Of a DNA stretch of 64,000 bases, positions 25,304 through 34,702 are shown in pieces. The position numbers and the translations under genes were made by a program. The stretch comes from Bryobacteraceae bacterium (GTDB taxonomy: Bacteria > Acidobacteriota > Terriglobia > Bryobacterales > Bryobacteraceae), in NCBI GenBank assembly GCA_025056455.1, contig JANWVY010000002.1, positions 358,737 to 422,736 of the forward strand, written 5' to 3'. A model generated the notes under the pieces. The model saw only the letters and a program-made list of their open reading frames with translations, was not told the DNA's origin and did no database searches. Position 1 is the first letter of the stretch; each line of letters starts with the position of its first letter.

Positions 25304-28300
25304 ATGTCTCTCTGTCAATTCGCGGGCACGTTTTTCTTCATTATTTTTTTCGTTAGCGTAAGCTCGGCCCAAGAATCGCGCGGCAGCATTGCGGGCAAGG
25401 TGTTGGACCCGCAAGGCGCCGTAATCGCGGGGGCCAGCGTGCGCGTGACTAACTTGGCCACAAACGAGACCCGGCGCACCACGACAAACGAAACCGGCTA
25501 TTATGAGGTCAATTTTCTCGAGCCATCCCAGTATTCCATCGCAGTCGAAGCAACAGGTTTTAAAAAGCTCGTGCGTACGGGCTTCGAGGTCAATGTGGGC
25601 AGTCGAATCGACCTCGATCTGCGGTTGGAGTTGGGTCAAGTCGCCGAAACCGTGGAGGTCCGGGCCGAGGCGCCGATACTTGAAACCTCCACCGCAAGCG
25701 GTGGCCGCGTGCTGGACCAGCGGGAATTGATCAATCTGCCCTTCTCCGATTTAAACCCTTTCGCCCTGACGGCGTTGGCTCCTGGAATGCAGTGGACGGG
25801 CCAGCCAGAATACCGGCGCCCGTTTGATAACGGCGGCACGTCAGCGTTTAACACCATGGGCGGCGTCGGCCAGAATGAATACACCATCGATGGCATGACC
25901 GTGACGGGCACCGGACGCCGGGTGGGTTTTATCCCGCCAGCTGACTCGATCACAGAGTTCAAACTCGAAACCTCAAACTTTGACGCCAGCCAGGGCTTCA
26001 CCTCGGGCGCGGCAATTAATGTCAGTAGCCGTTCCGGCACCAATAAGTTTTCTGGATCCTTGTTCAACCAGCACTGGCAACAGAGATGGAACGCAACCGG
26101 TCATTTCGCCAGAGAGAATTGGAACGCGGCGGTGGCCGCGGGCCGCATTTCGCCCAATACGCCGAAGCAGGCAACCGGACGCTCGAACAACTACGGGTTG
26201 ATGGCCTCCGGACCGGTGTATCTGCCCAAGGTGTTCAATGGCAAAGATAAATTCTTTTGGACCTTCACCTGGAACGGCATCCGGCAATCGAAGGCCGAAA
26301 CCACGGATGCGGTCAATCTGACTGTACCGACGATGGCCATGCGCCAGGGCGATTTTTCCGAGCTGCTGAATGCGCCCGATGGCGCGCGCCGGTTCACCAT
26401 TTACGATCCCCGCTCGGCCCGCCTCGAAGGAAACACGGTGGTGCGCCTGCCGTTTCCGGGCAACCGCGGCATCCCGGTGCTCAACCCCATGTATCAGTTC
26501 TACGTAGCTCTGTTTCCCACGCCAAATAATGTCCCAGGCTTGGTTACCCCTGAGCAACGCCTCAATTATCTGGCCTCGGCCATGCCCAAGGACGAGAAAT
26601 TCAACTCCATCGTCAATCGCTACGACTACATCATCAACGAGAAAAACCGTGTGAATGTGCGCTGGCAGTGGAACGACCGGCTTGCCGATGAGTATGACTG
26701 GACTTACGAAACCCGCCGCGGCTTACACTCCAACGGGCTCACGCGAATTAACAAGGGGGGCAACGTGAACTGGTTGTCCACCTTTAGCGCTTCGCAGATC
26801 CTAGATATGAATTTTGGCGTGAGCCGGTTTGAGGAAGGCAGCCGCAACCGCACGCGGATTGCTTTTGGTCCCAAGGACGTTGGTCTGCCCGACTATTTGG
26901 AAGCGCGGGCAGGCGCCAACCGCACTCTTCCTACGCAGGACTTTGACTCCATCGTGGACGTAGGGGGATCTTACCCCGTGGTGGGCGCTATTGGCTCTAC
27001 CTATGAGCTCAGAGTCCAGATGACCACAATCCGCAACAAACACTCCTTCCGTTACGGATGGCAGGAGCGGCGCCACCATTGGGTGGGCCAGGGCCCGGGC
27101 CAGAGCTCGGGCGTCTTCACTTGGCGAAATAACTGGACGAGGGCCACCAACGTGGATAACGTGGCTTTGAATCACGCCCACGACTGGGCCTCGTTCATGA
27201 TGGGAGCGCCCACAGGAGTCGCCATCGACACGAATGACTCAACGTTTTTCTCGACTCCCCGGCGGGCGCTCTTCTTCCAAGACGACTTCCGCGTCAACAA
27301 TCGACTTCGCTTAGCCCTCGGCTTGCGCTACGAAGCGGAAGAGGGAATTCGCGAGCGGTTTCATCGAGGCATCGCCGCACCCTTTCTCGCGGACTTAAAG
27401 CTGCCCATCACGGACGCCGTGCAGGCTGCCTATGCGGCCAGCCCCATTCCAGAGCTTCCCGCCAACCAGTTTCGTGTGGTCGGCGGGACCGCCTATCTCG
27501 GGACCAATGGCTTGAATACGGCAACCAAGGGAACTCACATCTTCTTGCCCAAAGTCGGCCTCACTTACCAAATCAACAGCAAAACAGTAATCCGGACCGG
27601 CTGGGGGATGTACATGGACACGCTGAATTCCAACAACACGCGTCCGGACACCTTCGGTTACAACCAGAGCACAAGTACTCCGGTCTCGAACGATGCTGGC
27701 TTGACCTTCTGCTGTGGCATCGGGAATGCCTCGTCACTAGCCCAAGGACGGACCGTTGTTCATGATCCTTTCCCAGTCCGCCCCACAGCCAACAACACGC
27801 GCTTTGATGAGCCCTTACAAAGGCGTTTGGGAGCCATGCCGCGGGTCGGCCGAGGCTTCACTTCCCTGCCCTGGAACTTCCGCCCGGCGCTCCAACACCG
27901 CTGGCGTTTTGGCATTCAACGGGAATTGATGCGCAATACGCTGCTCGATATCTCGTATAACGGCGCCTATGCGACCATCCCAGTCAGCCAGCGCATTGAT
28001 TTCCTCCCCGAGCAATACTTCACCAAAGGCAACCGCAGGGACCAGAACAACGACAATTTCTTGAACGCGAATGTTCCCAACCCCTTCCATATTCGCAATC
28101 TCGGGGCGTTGCAAAGTTCCGATCCGGTGCTTTATGGCTACCTAGCGGGGCAAGGCATGTTCACTTCTACCGTAATTGCCCGCAACCGGCTGCTGCGGCC
28201 CTTCCCCCACATGGGAGGCGTGACGGGTCTTCGTCCGGGTGTCGATTTCAAAGATTCGCTGGGCTACAACCGCTATCACGACATGCAGTTGCTCGTGGAA

Positions 28301-29005
28301 CACCGCTTCACCCGGGGCATTCAAAGCTCGTTCATGTACACGCGTGCCTCCAGCACAACAGCCGATTTTTATCTGAACGAATTCGATCCCCTTCCCTCAA
28401 GCCGTGTGAACAATCTCGTTGTGCCCCACCGTCTTGCCTGGACCTTCCTGTGGGAAACGCCTTTTGGCAAGGGGCGCACTTATCTGAAAAGCGGTCCGTT
28501 GGCCTATATCGTTGGGAACTGGAATCTGAGCTGGATTTATCAGCGGCAAAGTGGACCCGCGACGGAGTGGGGCAACCGCTTCTTCAACGGAGATCCCAAC
28601 ACCTTGGGCGAGCTCTTCAAATCCAAAGAGATGCGCTCACGGGATATTCGTCAGTGGTTTGACGGCTCGCTTGCCTTCCGCGGCTCGGGCGCTTTGCCTC
28701 CAAATATGTTCGAAGGTAGGGCCTCCGAGCAACCGGGCAGCTACCACGTCCGGGTATTTCCGGTCCGCTTAGATTCGCTGCGCGCGGATGGCATCCGCAA
28801 CTGGGACGTCAAAGTGGAGAGAGTGTTTCCCATTATGCCGGAGCGAGGCTTCGTGGCGAAATTTTCCGTGGATTTATTGAACGCCACCAATCACACCAAC
28901 TTCTCTGCTCCGGTGACTGATCCAACCAATGGCAATTTCGGCCGCGTCACAAGCCAGCGCGGCCTGCCACGCGTGATTCAGTTTAACGTGCGGATTGAGT
29001 TTTAG
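25304..29005 (+). CDS. TonB-dependent receptor with N-terminal carboxypeptidase-regulatory-like domain
   Basis: Outer-membrane transporter of 1,233 residues. Signal peptide 1-22 (VSVSSAQ). Residues about 26-105 form a CarboxypepD_reg beta-sandwich (GSIAGKVLDPQGAVIAGASV). A plug-like region spans about 115-240. The rest is a long beta-barrel ending in the aromatic-terminated VRIEF that BAM recognises. ATG 25304 follows a G-rich ribosome site (about 25290-25301). A TTGACA at 25228-25233 may be the -35 of its promoter. Proteins of this size and domain order are hugely expanded in Solibacter-type Acidobacteriota. The ligand is unknown; the sugar-acid genes next to it suggest, weakly, a carbohydrate. 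Confidence 0.88.
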   Translation: MSLCQFAGTFFFIIFFVSVSSAQESRGSIAGKVLDPQGAVIAGASVRVTNLATNETRRTTTNETGYYEVNFLEPSQYSIAVEATGFKKLVRTGFEVNVGSRIDLDLRLELGQVAETVEVRAEAPILETSTASGGRVLDQRELINLPFSDLNPFALTALAPGMQWTGQPEYRRPFDNGGTSAFNTMGGVGQNEYTIDGMTVTGTGRRVGFIPPADSITEFKLETSNFDASQGFTSGAAINVSSRSGTNKFSGSLFNQHWQQRWNATGHFARENWNAAVAAGRISPNTPKQATGRSNNYGLMASGPVYLPKVFNGKDKFFWTFTWNGIRQSKAETTDAVNLTVPTMAMRQGDFSELLNAPDGARRFTIYDPRSARLEGNTVVRLPFPGNRGIPVLNPMYQFYVALFPTPNNVPGLVTPEQRLNYLASAMPKDEKFNSIVNRYDYIINEKNRVNVRWQWNDRLADEYDWTYETRRGLHSNGLTRINKGGNVNWLSTFSASQILDMNFGVSRFEEGSRNRTRIAFGPKDVGLPDYLEARAGANRTLPTQDFDSIVDVGGSYPVVGAIGSTYELRVQMTTIRNKHSFRYGWQERRHHWVGQGPGQSSGVFTWRNNWTRATNVDNVALNHAHDWASFMMGAPTGVAIDTNDSTFFSTPRRALFFQDDFRVNNRLRLALGLRYEAEEGIRERFHRGIAAPFLADLKLPITDAVQAAYAASPIPELPANQFRVVGGTAYLGTNGLNTATKGTHIFLPKVGLTYQINSKTVIRTGWGMYMDTLNSNNTRPDTFGYNQSTSTPVSNDAGLTFCCGIGNASSLAQGRTVVHDPFPVRPTANNTRFDEPLQRRLGAMPRVGRGFTSLPWNFRPALQHRWRFGIQRELMRNTLLDISYNGAYATIPVSQRIDFLPEQYFTKGNRRDQNNDNFLNANVPNPFHIRNLGALQSSDPVLYGYLAGQGMFTSTVIARNRLLRPFPHMGGVTGLRPGVDFKDSLGYNRYHDMQLLVEHRFTRGIQSSFMYTRASSTTADFYLNEFDPLPSSRVNNLVVPHRLAWTFLWETPFGKGRTYLKSGPLAYIVGNWNLSWIYQRQSGPATEWGNRFFNGDPNTLGELFKSKEMRSRDIRQWFDGSLAFRGSGALPPNMFEGRASEQPGSYHVRVFPVRLDSLRADGIRNWDVKVERVFPIMPERGFVAKFSVDLLNATNHTNFSAPVTDPTNGNFGRVTSQRGLPRVIQFNVRIEF

Positions 29006-29187
29006 CGCAAGCTCGCAGCTGGCTTCAGCTTGCGCAAACGGCATTGTCACGCAGTGTCGAACCGCGATACACTCTCTGCACAATGTCGTACACGCGGGGA
29101 TTTTCGCAAGATCAGTTCATTGGATGTTTGGGGTCAAAATCTTCCAGTAAGGCTCGTTGATTTCAAGGCCCTGGGGAGGAGACCGCC

Positions 29188-30198
29188 ATGCTTGCCGCAG
29201 CGTTAGCGGATGACACGACGGGGGCGCTCGAGCTTGGCGCCATGCTGGCGAAATTTCGGGCGCGGGTGCTTCTTCGGGCGACTCCCTGGCCTGCCGGGGC
29301 AGACGTCGTTGTGCTCGATACGCAAAGCCGCCATGTAGCCCCAGAAGCGGCCCAGGCCATCGTGTTTGAGCACGCTCGCCGTTTGCGGCAAGCCAACGTG
29401 CTGTGGATTTTTAAGAAAACCGATTCTACCCTGCGCGGACCGGTCGGGGCGGAATTTGACGGTCTCTTAGAGGCCTTCCCGGAGCGATCGCTCGTCTATG
29501 CGCCGGCCTATCCGCGTCTGGGCCGCACGGTGGTGAAAGGCATCCTGCGCGTCAACGGCATCCCCGTGGCGGAATCCGAGTTCGCGCACGATCCCTTAAA
29601 TCCAGTGACGGAATCCTCGGTTGTCGCGCTCATTCGCTCTAGCTGCCGGCACAGCAGCCGGGTCACCATTCATGACGCGGAGACTGAATTTGAAATGGAG
29701 CGAATTGCCGAATCCCTGTGGCCGGCCGAAGAAATCGCGGCCGGGCCGGCGGGATTTGCGGGGCAATGGGCGCGTTTGTTGCCTCTTCCGACCAGCACCC
29801 CGCCGCCTCTTCCGCGCGTTGCAAAGCCGTTCGTTGTATGTGGTAGCCTGCATCCAAACTCCCGCGCCCAGAGCGAACTGGCGCGCCAGCTCGGTGTGGG
29901 GGTGCTCGAAAGCCCCCCCCAAAGAGTCCCTAACCCGCAGCAAGCCGCAAAGGAGATCGCGGCCTGCGCTGCAAAGGCGGTGCACAGCGGCCGGGCGGAC
30001 ATCTTGATCCTCTTCGGCGGCGATACGGCCCGCGAAGTGTTCGACGCGCTGGGCTGTTGCGAACTTTCATCGGGGGGAGAAATCGCCCCAGGCGTTCCGG
30101 TCTCATTTACCGAATCGGGTTTTCCCGTGATCACAAAGGCAGGAGGCTTTGGCAAACCGGAGCTCATCCGTGAGATTCTGGAAAGTTTACGGTCATGA
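29188..30198 (+). CDS. Four-carbon acid sugar kinase (DUF1537 family)
   Basis: Cytoplasmic kinase of 336 residues from the DUF1537 family (DtnK, OtnK, LtnK). It phosphorylates D-threonate, D-erythronate or similar acids at O4. N-terminal ADDTTGALELGAMLA, FKKTDSTLRGPVGAE and the late LFGGDTAREVFDALG with ITKAGGFG are the substrate and ATP-binding blocks. A strong GGGGAGGAG lies before ATG 29188. The gene overlaps pdxA2 by 4 bases; this kinase/PdxA2 pair is the known signature of four-carbon sugar-acid catabolism. The length is somewhat short for the family (about 400). Confidence 0.85.
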   Translation: MLAAALADDTTGALELGAMLAKFRARVLLRATPWPAGADVVVLDTQSRHVAPEAAQAIVFEHARRLRQANVLWIFKKTDSTLRGPVGAEFDGLLEAFPERSLVYAPAYPRLGRTVVKGILRVNGIPVAESEFAHDPLNPVTESSVVALIRSSCRHSSRVTIHDAETEFEMERIAESLWPAEEIAAGPAGFAGQWARLLPLPTSTPPPLPRVAKPFVVCGSLHPNSRAQSELARQLGVGVLESPPQRVPNPQQAAKEIAACAAKAVHSGRADILILFGGDTAREVFDALGCCELSSGGEIAPGVPVSFTESGFPVITKAGGFGKPELIREILESLRS

Positions 30199-31190
30199 TC
30201 CTAGGAATTACCATGGGCGACTCAAGCGGCGTCGGTCCAGAGATCTTGCTGAAAGCCGCTAGCCGGGGTGAACTCACACACCCGTTTGTCGTCTATGGCG
30301 ATCTCGCTGTGCTCAAGCGCGCCAATCGCGAGCTGGGCTACGGCCTCCGCCTCGCCTCCGTCACCTCGCTCCAGAACTTGGAGCCTGGTTGCGTTAACAT
30401 CATCGACCACGGTTTGCTCTCCGAGGCGGATATCCGTCCGGCGCAACTCAGCCAGGCTTCTGGAAGAGCCGCCCGGGAGTATGTCATTTCAGCAACCAAG
30501 GCCTGCCTGCGCGGCGAGATCGCGGCCATGGTCACCTTGCCCATGAACAAAGAAGCCACCCAGCTCTCCGATCCGAGTTTCACCGGGCACACTGAGTTGA
30601 TCGGGCAACTCTGCAATGCGGCGGACGTAACCATTATGCTCGCCAGCGAGGAGCTGGTGGTGACCCACGTGAGCACGCACGTTTCTCTGCGCGAAGCCAT
30701 TGAACGCGTCAAAAAAGCTCGCCTGCTGCGGATCATCGAACTGACCTGTGAGGCCGTGGCGAGGCTCCAGGACCGACCCCGTGTGGCCGTGGCGGGCTTG
30801 AATCCTCATGCCGGCGAGAACGGCTTGTTTGGACGGGAGGAGATGGAAGAAATCGCACCCGCCGTGCAGGAAGCGCGCGCCAGAGGGCTTCCGGTTGAAG
30901 GCCCGTTCCCCCCGGACACCGTTTTTTACCTCGCCGTGCGCCGTAAGAAATTCGACGCCGTGGTATGCATGTACCATGACCAGGGTCACATTCCCTCCAA
31001 GCTTCTCGATTTCGAAGGTGGAGTGAACGTGACCCTGGGTTTGCCAATCATTCGAACCTCGGTCGATCATGGAACGGCGTTTGACATTGCCTGGCAAGGC
31101 AAGGCTTCCACGGCGAGCTTGGTCAGCGCTTTTCGCTTCGCCGTCCGGCTCAGCCAGGGAAGGTCACAGCCGGTTGGTTGTGGGCCGTGA
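30195..31190 (+). CDS. pdxA2: PdxA2-type 4-phosphate dehydrogenase (four-carbon sugar-acid pathway)
   Basis: NAD-dependent oxidative decarboxylase of 331 residues, homologous to PdxA. The metal ligands and NAD blocks are intact: TGHTELIG, TLPMNKEA, NPHAGENGLFG and CMYHDQGHIPSK. The pairing with a DUF1537 kinase in a 4-base overlap indicates PdxA2, which turns D-threonate- or D-erythronate-4-phosphate into dihydroxyacetone phosphate. A role in vitamin B6 synthesis is less likely but cannot be excluded from sequence alone. Confidence 0.8.
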   Translation: MILGITMGDSSGVGPEILLKAASRGELTHPFVVYGDLAVLKRANRELGYGLRLASVTSLQNLEPGCVNIIDHGLLSEADIRPAQLSQASGRAAREYVISATKACLRGEIAAMVTLPMNKEATQLSDPSFTGHTELIGQLCNAADVTIMLASEELVVTHVSTHVSLREAIERVKKARLLRIIELTCEAVARLQDRPRVAVAGLNPHAGENGLFGREEMEEIAPAVQEARARGLPVEGPFPPDTVFYLAVRRKKFDAVVCMYHDQGHIPSKLLDFEGGVNVTLGLPIIRTSVDHGTAFDIAWQGKASTASLVSAFRFAVRLSQGRSQPVGCGP

Positions 31191-31270
31191 GAAAAACCTC
31201 GCCTGCAAGCGTGCCGCGCACCCGGCCGGCCGACGAAACGATGGGAAAGGGCAAGCCTCAAGGCCCTCGG

Positions 31271-31299
31271 TTGACAACACCTAGGCACTCGGCTATATT
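31271..31299 (+). promoter_or_regulatory. Strong sigma-70 promoter upstream of rpsA
   Basis: TTGACA (31271-31276), an ideal 17-base spacer, then TATATT (31294-31299). Transcription should start near 31306, leaving a leader of about 90 bases before rpsA. It is the best consensus promoter I found in the window and matches the high expression expected for a ribosomal protein. Confidence 0.75.
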
Positions 31300-31397
31300 T
31301 CTGAAGTACTGAACTTTCAACGGCTTGTCGGTGATTGAGGTTTCTCGCTTGCCTCTATGCGCCTGGTGCCGCAGCCGCTGAGTCGGAGAGAGTGGCG

Positions 31398-33116
31398 ATG
31401 GACAGTCAACCAGAGGATCGTTCCCCAAAGTCCTTCCCCAGCGGTGAAGACTACGAGCAGCTGCTCGACGACTATAGCCACTTTGCGCCTCCCTCCGAAG
31501 GTGAACTCATCCAAGGTCATGTCCTCAAACTGACAGACAAAGAGGTCATTGTTGATTTCGGTTACAAATCCGAAGGCATCATCCCTCTTTCCGAGTTCCA
31601 GCTGCCGGATGGCACACTCACCGTCAAGCCCGGCGATGTCATCGACGTCATGGTGGATCGCCATGCGCCGCAGGTGGAAGGCTACGTCATGCTTTCGCAT
31701 GAAAAGGCAGTCCGGCTGCGCAACTGGGATACGCTTGAGAAAGCCTATCAAGAAGGTCTTCTCGTCTCTGGCCGGGTGCTGGGCCGCATCAAAGGCGGGC
31801 TGCTGGTTGACGTTGGAACTCGCGCTTTCATGCCGGGTTCGCATGCCGATGTTCGCCCGGTTCACAACCTCGATAGTTTAATTGGCGCAGACATTGCCGT
31901 AAAAATCGTGAAATTGAACCGCCGCCGCGGCAATGTCGTCGTCTCCCGAAAACTAGCGATCGAAGAAGACCAGCTCCAACGGAAAGCGCAGGCGCTGGCA
32001 ACTATTACCGAGGGAGCCATTGTCACAGGCGTCGTGAAAAACCTTACCGATTACGGCGCCTTTGTCGACTTGGGGGGAATCGATGGATTGCTTCACGTCA
32101 GTGACCTTTCCTACGGCCGCGTGGGCCATCCATCGGAAATGCTTCATGTGGGCGATCCAATCACGGTGAAAGTGCTCAAATTTGACCGGGAAAAAGAACG
32201 GATTTCGCTCGGTCTCAAACAGCTCGCCCCCGATCCCTGGGAAAATATCGAGGAGCGTTATCCCATTGGCTCGCGTGTAATTGGCCGGGTCGTCAGCATC
32301 ACCGACTACGGTTCCTTTGTCGAGCTTGAGCCAGGCGTTGAGGGACTCATTCACATCACCGAAATGACCTGGTCTCGCCGCTTGAAGCATCCTTCCAAAG
32401 TGGTCAAAGCGGGAGACAACGTGGAAGTGGTCGTCCTCGACGTCAAGCCGAAAGAAAAACGCGTTTCCTTAGGAATTAAGCAACTCGAAGCGGATCCTTG
32501 GACCACCGTCGAAGCCCGCTACTCAGTCGGATCCGTGGTGGAAGGGCGTGTTCGCAAGCTCACAGATTTCGGAGCGTTTGTGGAAATTGAAGAGGGAATC
32601 GACGGCCTCGTCCATATTTCTGATCTCTCTTGGACCAAGCGTGTCAAACACCCTTCGGAGATGTTGAAAAAGGGGCAAATGGTGCAGGCGGTGATTCTCA
32701 GCATCGACGCTGCCAACCGCCGCCTCTCCCTCGGTATCAAGCAACTCCAGCCCGATGCCTGGGAGACCTTCTTCCGTTCTCATCAAGTCGGCGACACGCT
32801 CCGGGGCCGTGTCTCCCGCGCGTCGAGTTTCGGCGTCTTTGTCGAACTGGCCCCGGGCGTCGAAGGCTTGTGTCATAACTCGGAAATCCCAGGCGCCACC
32901 GGGCGGCGGGATGAACCAGCACTTCCCGTGGGCGAAGAGTTCGACTTTAAGATCATCCGGTTAAATGAAGCCGAAAAACGAATCGGACTCAGCTTGCGGG
33001 CTGTGGCTGAGGAAGAAGAGCGGACGCGTTTGGAGGATTACCAGCGCCAAGCCGCGGCGGCCACCATGACCATCGAAGAAGTGATGCACCTCAAAGGCCA
33101 GGGCGAAAATCGTTAA
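31398..33116 (+). CDS. rpsA: 30S ribosomal protein S1
   Basis: RNA-binding ribosomal protein that helps mRNA load onto the 30S subunit. ATG 31398 gives 572 residues and follows GGAGAG; an in-frame TTG 63 bases upstream has no such support. Six S1 beta-barrel repeats are visible, each with a GxVxxxxxYGxFVEL-type core, for example VTGVVKNLTDYGAFVDLGG, VIGRVVSITDYGSFVEL and VEGRVRKLTDFGAFVEIEE. The usual linker SLGIKQLxxDPW recurs between them. The next gene is an IHF/HU subunit, the same order as rpsA-ihfB in proteobacteria. Confidence 0.95.
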   Translation: MDSQPEDRSPKSFPSGEDYEQLLDDYSHFAPPSEGELIQGHVLKLTDKEVIVDFGYKSEGIIPLSEFQLPDGTLTVKPGDVIDVMVDRHAPQVEGYVMLSHEKAVRLRNWDTLEKAYQEGLLVSGRVLGRIKGGLLVDVGTRAFMPGSHADVRPVHNLDSLIGADIAVKIVKLNRRRGNVVVSRKLAIEEDQLQRKAQALATITEGAIVTGVVKNLTDYGAFVDLGGIDGLLHVSDLSYGRVGHPSEMLHVGDPITVKVLKFDREKERISLGLKQLAPDPWENIEERYPIGSRVIGRVVSITDYGSFVELEPGVEGLIHITEMTWSRRLKHPSKVVKAGDNVEVVVLDVKPKEKRVSLGIKQLEADPWTTVEARYSVGSVVEGRVRKLTDFGAFVEIEEGIDGLVHISDLSWTKRVKHPSEMLKKGQMVQAVILSIDAANRRLSLGIKQLQPDAWETFFRSHQVGDTLRGRVSRASSFGVFVELAPGVEGLCHNSEIPGATGRRDEPALPVGEEFDFKIIRLNEAEKRIGLSLRAVAEEEERTRLEDYQRQAAAATMTIEEVMHLKGQGENR

Positions 33117-33140
33117 AATAGAGGGTATTTAAGGCGAACC

Positions 33141-33455
33141 ATGACAAAAGCGGATCTGATTGAAGAAGTGTCCCGAGTAGTGGAAATGAGCCGGAAGGAC
33201 TCGGAAGTGATCGTCGAATCCATCTTCGACAGTATTGTTCGTTCGCTGCGATCGGGGGATAAAATCGAAATCCGGGGCTTCGGCAGTTTCCGCACGCGGC
33301 AGCGTCAGTCGAGAATCGGACGGAACCCCAAAACCGGGACTCGAGTGGAAGTTCCCTCCAAGCGGATCCCTTACTTCAAACCGAGCAAAGAACTCAAGGA
33401 TTTAGTCAACAATCAGAAGCCAGGGCCAGCAGAAGGCGAAGGCGCAGCAAGCTAG
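33141..33455 (+). CDS. Integration host factor / HU family DNA-binding protein
   Basis: Small nucleoid protein of 104 residues that bends DNA as a dimer. The HU/IHF signature GDKIEIRGFGSFRTRQR is present, along with the arm RNPKTGTRVEVPSKRIPYFKPSKEL with the conserved Pro at its tip. It starts 25 bases after rpsA and is likely in the same transcript. Closer to IhfB than to HU by gene order, but the sequence does not settle it. Confidence 0.9.
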   Translation: MTKADLIEEVSRVVEMSRKDSEVIVESIFDSIVRSLRSGDKIEIRGFGSFRTRQRQSRIGRNPKTGTRVEVPSKRIPYFKPSKELKDLVNNQKPGPAEGEGAAS

Positions 33456-33464
33456 CCCGCAACC

Positions 33465-33950
33465 ATGGACTATCTTTGGAGCCCCTGGCGTTACCGCTAT
33501 GTAAGCCAGGCGGCGCCTGGTAACGGTTGCATCTTTTGTGAAAAACCCCAGCAAGCAGACCACGACGCCCTGATCGTTTGCCGGAGTGCTCACTGCTACG
33601 TCATCCTCAATCGATTTCCCTATACGAGCGGCCACGTGATGGTGGTCCCCTACGTCCATATCGCGACTCTCGAAGAGGCTTCTTCCGACGTTCTACGAGA
33701 ATTAATGGAATTGACCGCTCTCACCACACGCCACCTCCGCTCGGTCTACCAGCCTAAAGGAATCAATTTGGGGATGAATCTGGGCGAATGCGCCGGCGCA
33801 GGCGTTGCCGGACATCTGCACATGCATGTCGTGCCACGCTGGCCGGGCGATGTCAACTTTATGACTGTGGTTGGCGAGACGCGGGTTCTCCCTGAAGATC
33901 TCTCCACTACTTATGATCGTCTTCGCAAAGCTTTTTCAAGCGACGCATGA
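33465..33950 (+). CDS. HIT family nucleotide hydrolase / phosphorylase
   Basis: 161-residue histidine-triad protein (Ap4A phosphorylase or HIT hydrolase type). The catalytic triad HLHMHVV lies in GVAGHLHMHVVPRWPGD. An N-terminal CIFC pairs with a later His as in zinc-binding HIT proteins, and WSPWRYRYV at the start is typical of the Ap4A-phosphorylase-like subgroup. It begins 9 bases after the IHF gene and overlaps the following glycosyltransferase by 4 bases. Confidence 0.88.
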   Translation: MDYLWSPWRYRYVSQAAPGNGCIFCEKPQQADHDALIVCRSAHCYVILNRFPYTSGHVMVVPYVHIATLEEASSDVLRELMELTALTTRHLRSVYQPKGINLGMNLGECAGAGVAGHLHMHVVPRWPGDVNFMTVVGETRVLPEDLSTTYDRLRKAFSSDA

Positions 33951-34702
33951 TGGATTACGCTCGGGTAGATCGCGCATTCCCGGAACCAGTTTCCATCCTT
34001 CTGCCCGTCTGCGATGAAGTTGAAGGAATTGAAGCCGTCCTGGCAGAACTTGTGGAAGTCGTCTACCGCCATCTTCCAACAGGCTCCGAGTTTTTGATTG
34101 AGGAGGGGGGCAGCCAGGACGGTACCAAAGAGCTGCTTCGATCTCTTCGCAAGCGCTGGCCCTTCCTTGATATCGTCTTCAAAGACCGGCGGGAGGGGTT
34201 TGCAGCCGCCGCGCGGAGTCTCTATCACCGCGCTCGCTGTCCATGGGTGTTTTTTTCGGATTCGGACGGCCAGTGCGTGGCGAGCGAGTTTTGGCGTTTG
34301 GCAGCCCAGGCGCAAGGCTTTGATTTTCTCCTGGGTGTGAAGCGGATCCGCTACGATCCGCTGCTTCGGCGGTTGACATCGACCGCCTTCAATGCGCTAT
34401 CGCGAATCCTGTTCGCGGTCCCTAGTCCAGACATTAATTTTGGCTTTCGCCTAGCCAGGCGCCAGGCCGTGCTGCGATGTCTCGAACACTGCGCGGATAT
34501 GCCCACGCTACTCAATGCCGAACTCACCATCTACGCGCACGCGCTGGGCTATCGAATTCTGCCAGTGGAAGTGCACCACCGCCCCCGCCTGTTCGGTCTT
34601 AGCCGTGGCCTTCAGCCAGTATCCTTACCCCGTGACGCTTGGAAAGCGTTCCTCGGTCTACTCCGCATCCGAAACAAGGTGCGAAGGCTTACCCATGCTT
34701 GA
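33947..34702 (+). CDS. Family 2 glycosyltransferase (dolichol-phosphate-mannose-synthase-like)
   Basis: Cytoplasmic GT-A enzyme of 251 residues. VSILLPVCDEVEGIEAVL opens the nucleotide-sugar fold. EEGGSQDGTKELL and FFSDSDGQ give the acidic metal-binding residues. NFGFRLARRQAV and the late EVHHRPRLFG resemble polyprenyl-phosphate sugar transferases. No membrane segment is obvious. It lies in a tight run with the membrane/TPR gene, whose start overlaps by 8 bases, suggesting lipid-linked or surface glycan synthesis. Confidence 0.82.
   Translation: MMDYARVDRAFPEPVSILLPVCDEVEGIEAVLAELVEVVYRHLPTGSEFLIEEGGSQDGTKELLRSLRKRWPFLDIVFKDRREGFAAAARSLYHRARCPWVFFSDSDGQCVASEFWRLAAQAQGFDFLLGVKRIRYDPLLRRLTSTAFNALSRILFAVPSPDINFGFRLARRQAVLRCLEHCADMPTLLNAELTIYAHALGYRILPVEVHHRPRLFGLSRGLQPVSLPRDAWKAFLGLLRIRNKVRRLTHA

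Noticed and set aside
30195-31190. PdxA of vitamin B6 synthesis, with pdxH at 21 kb
   Set aside because: It is coupled with a DUF1537 kinase, the known context of PdxA2; no other B6 synthesis gene is near.
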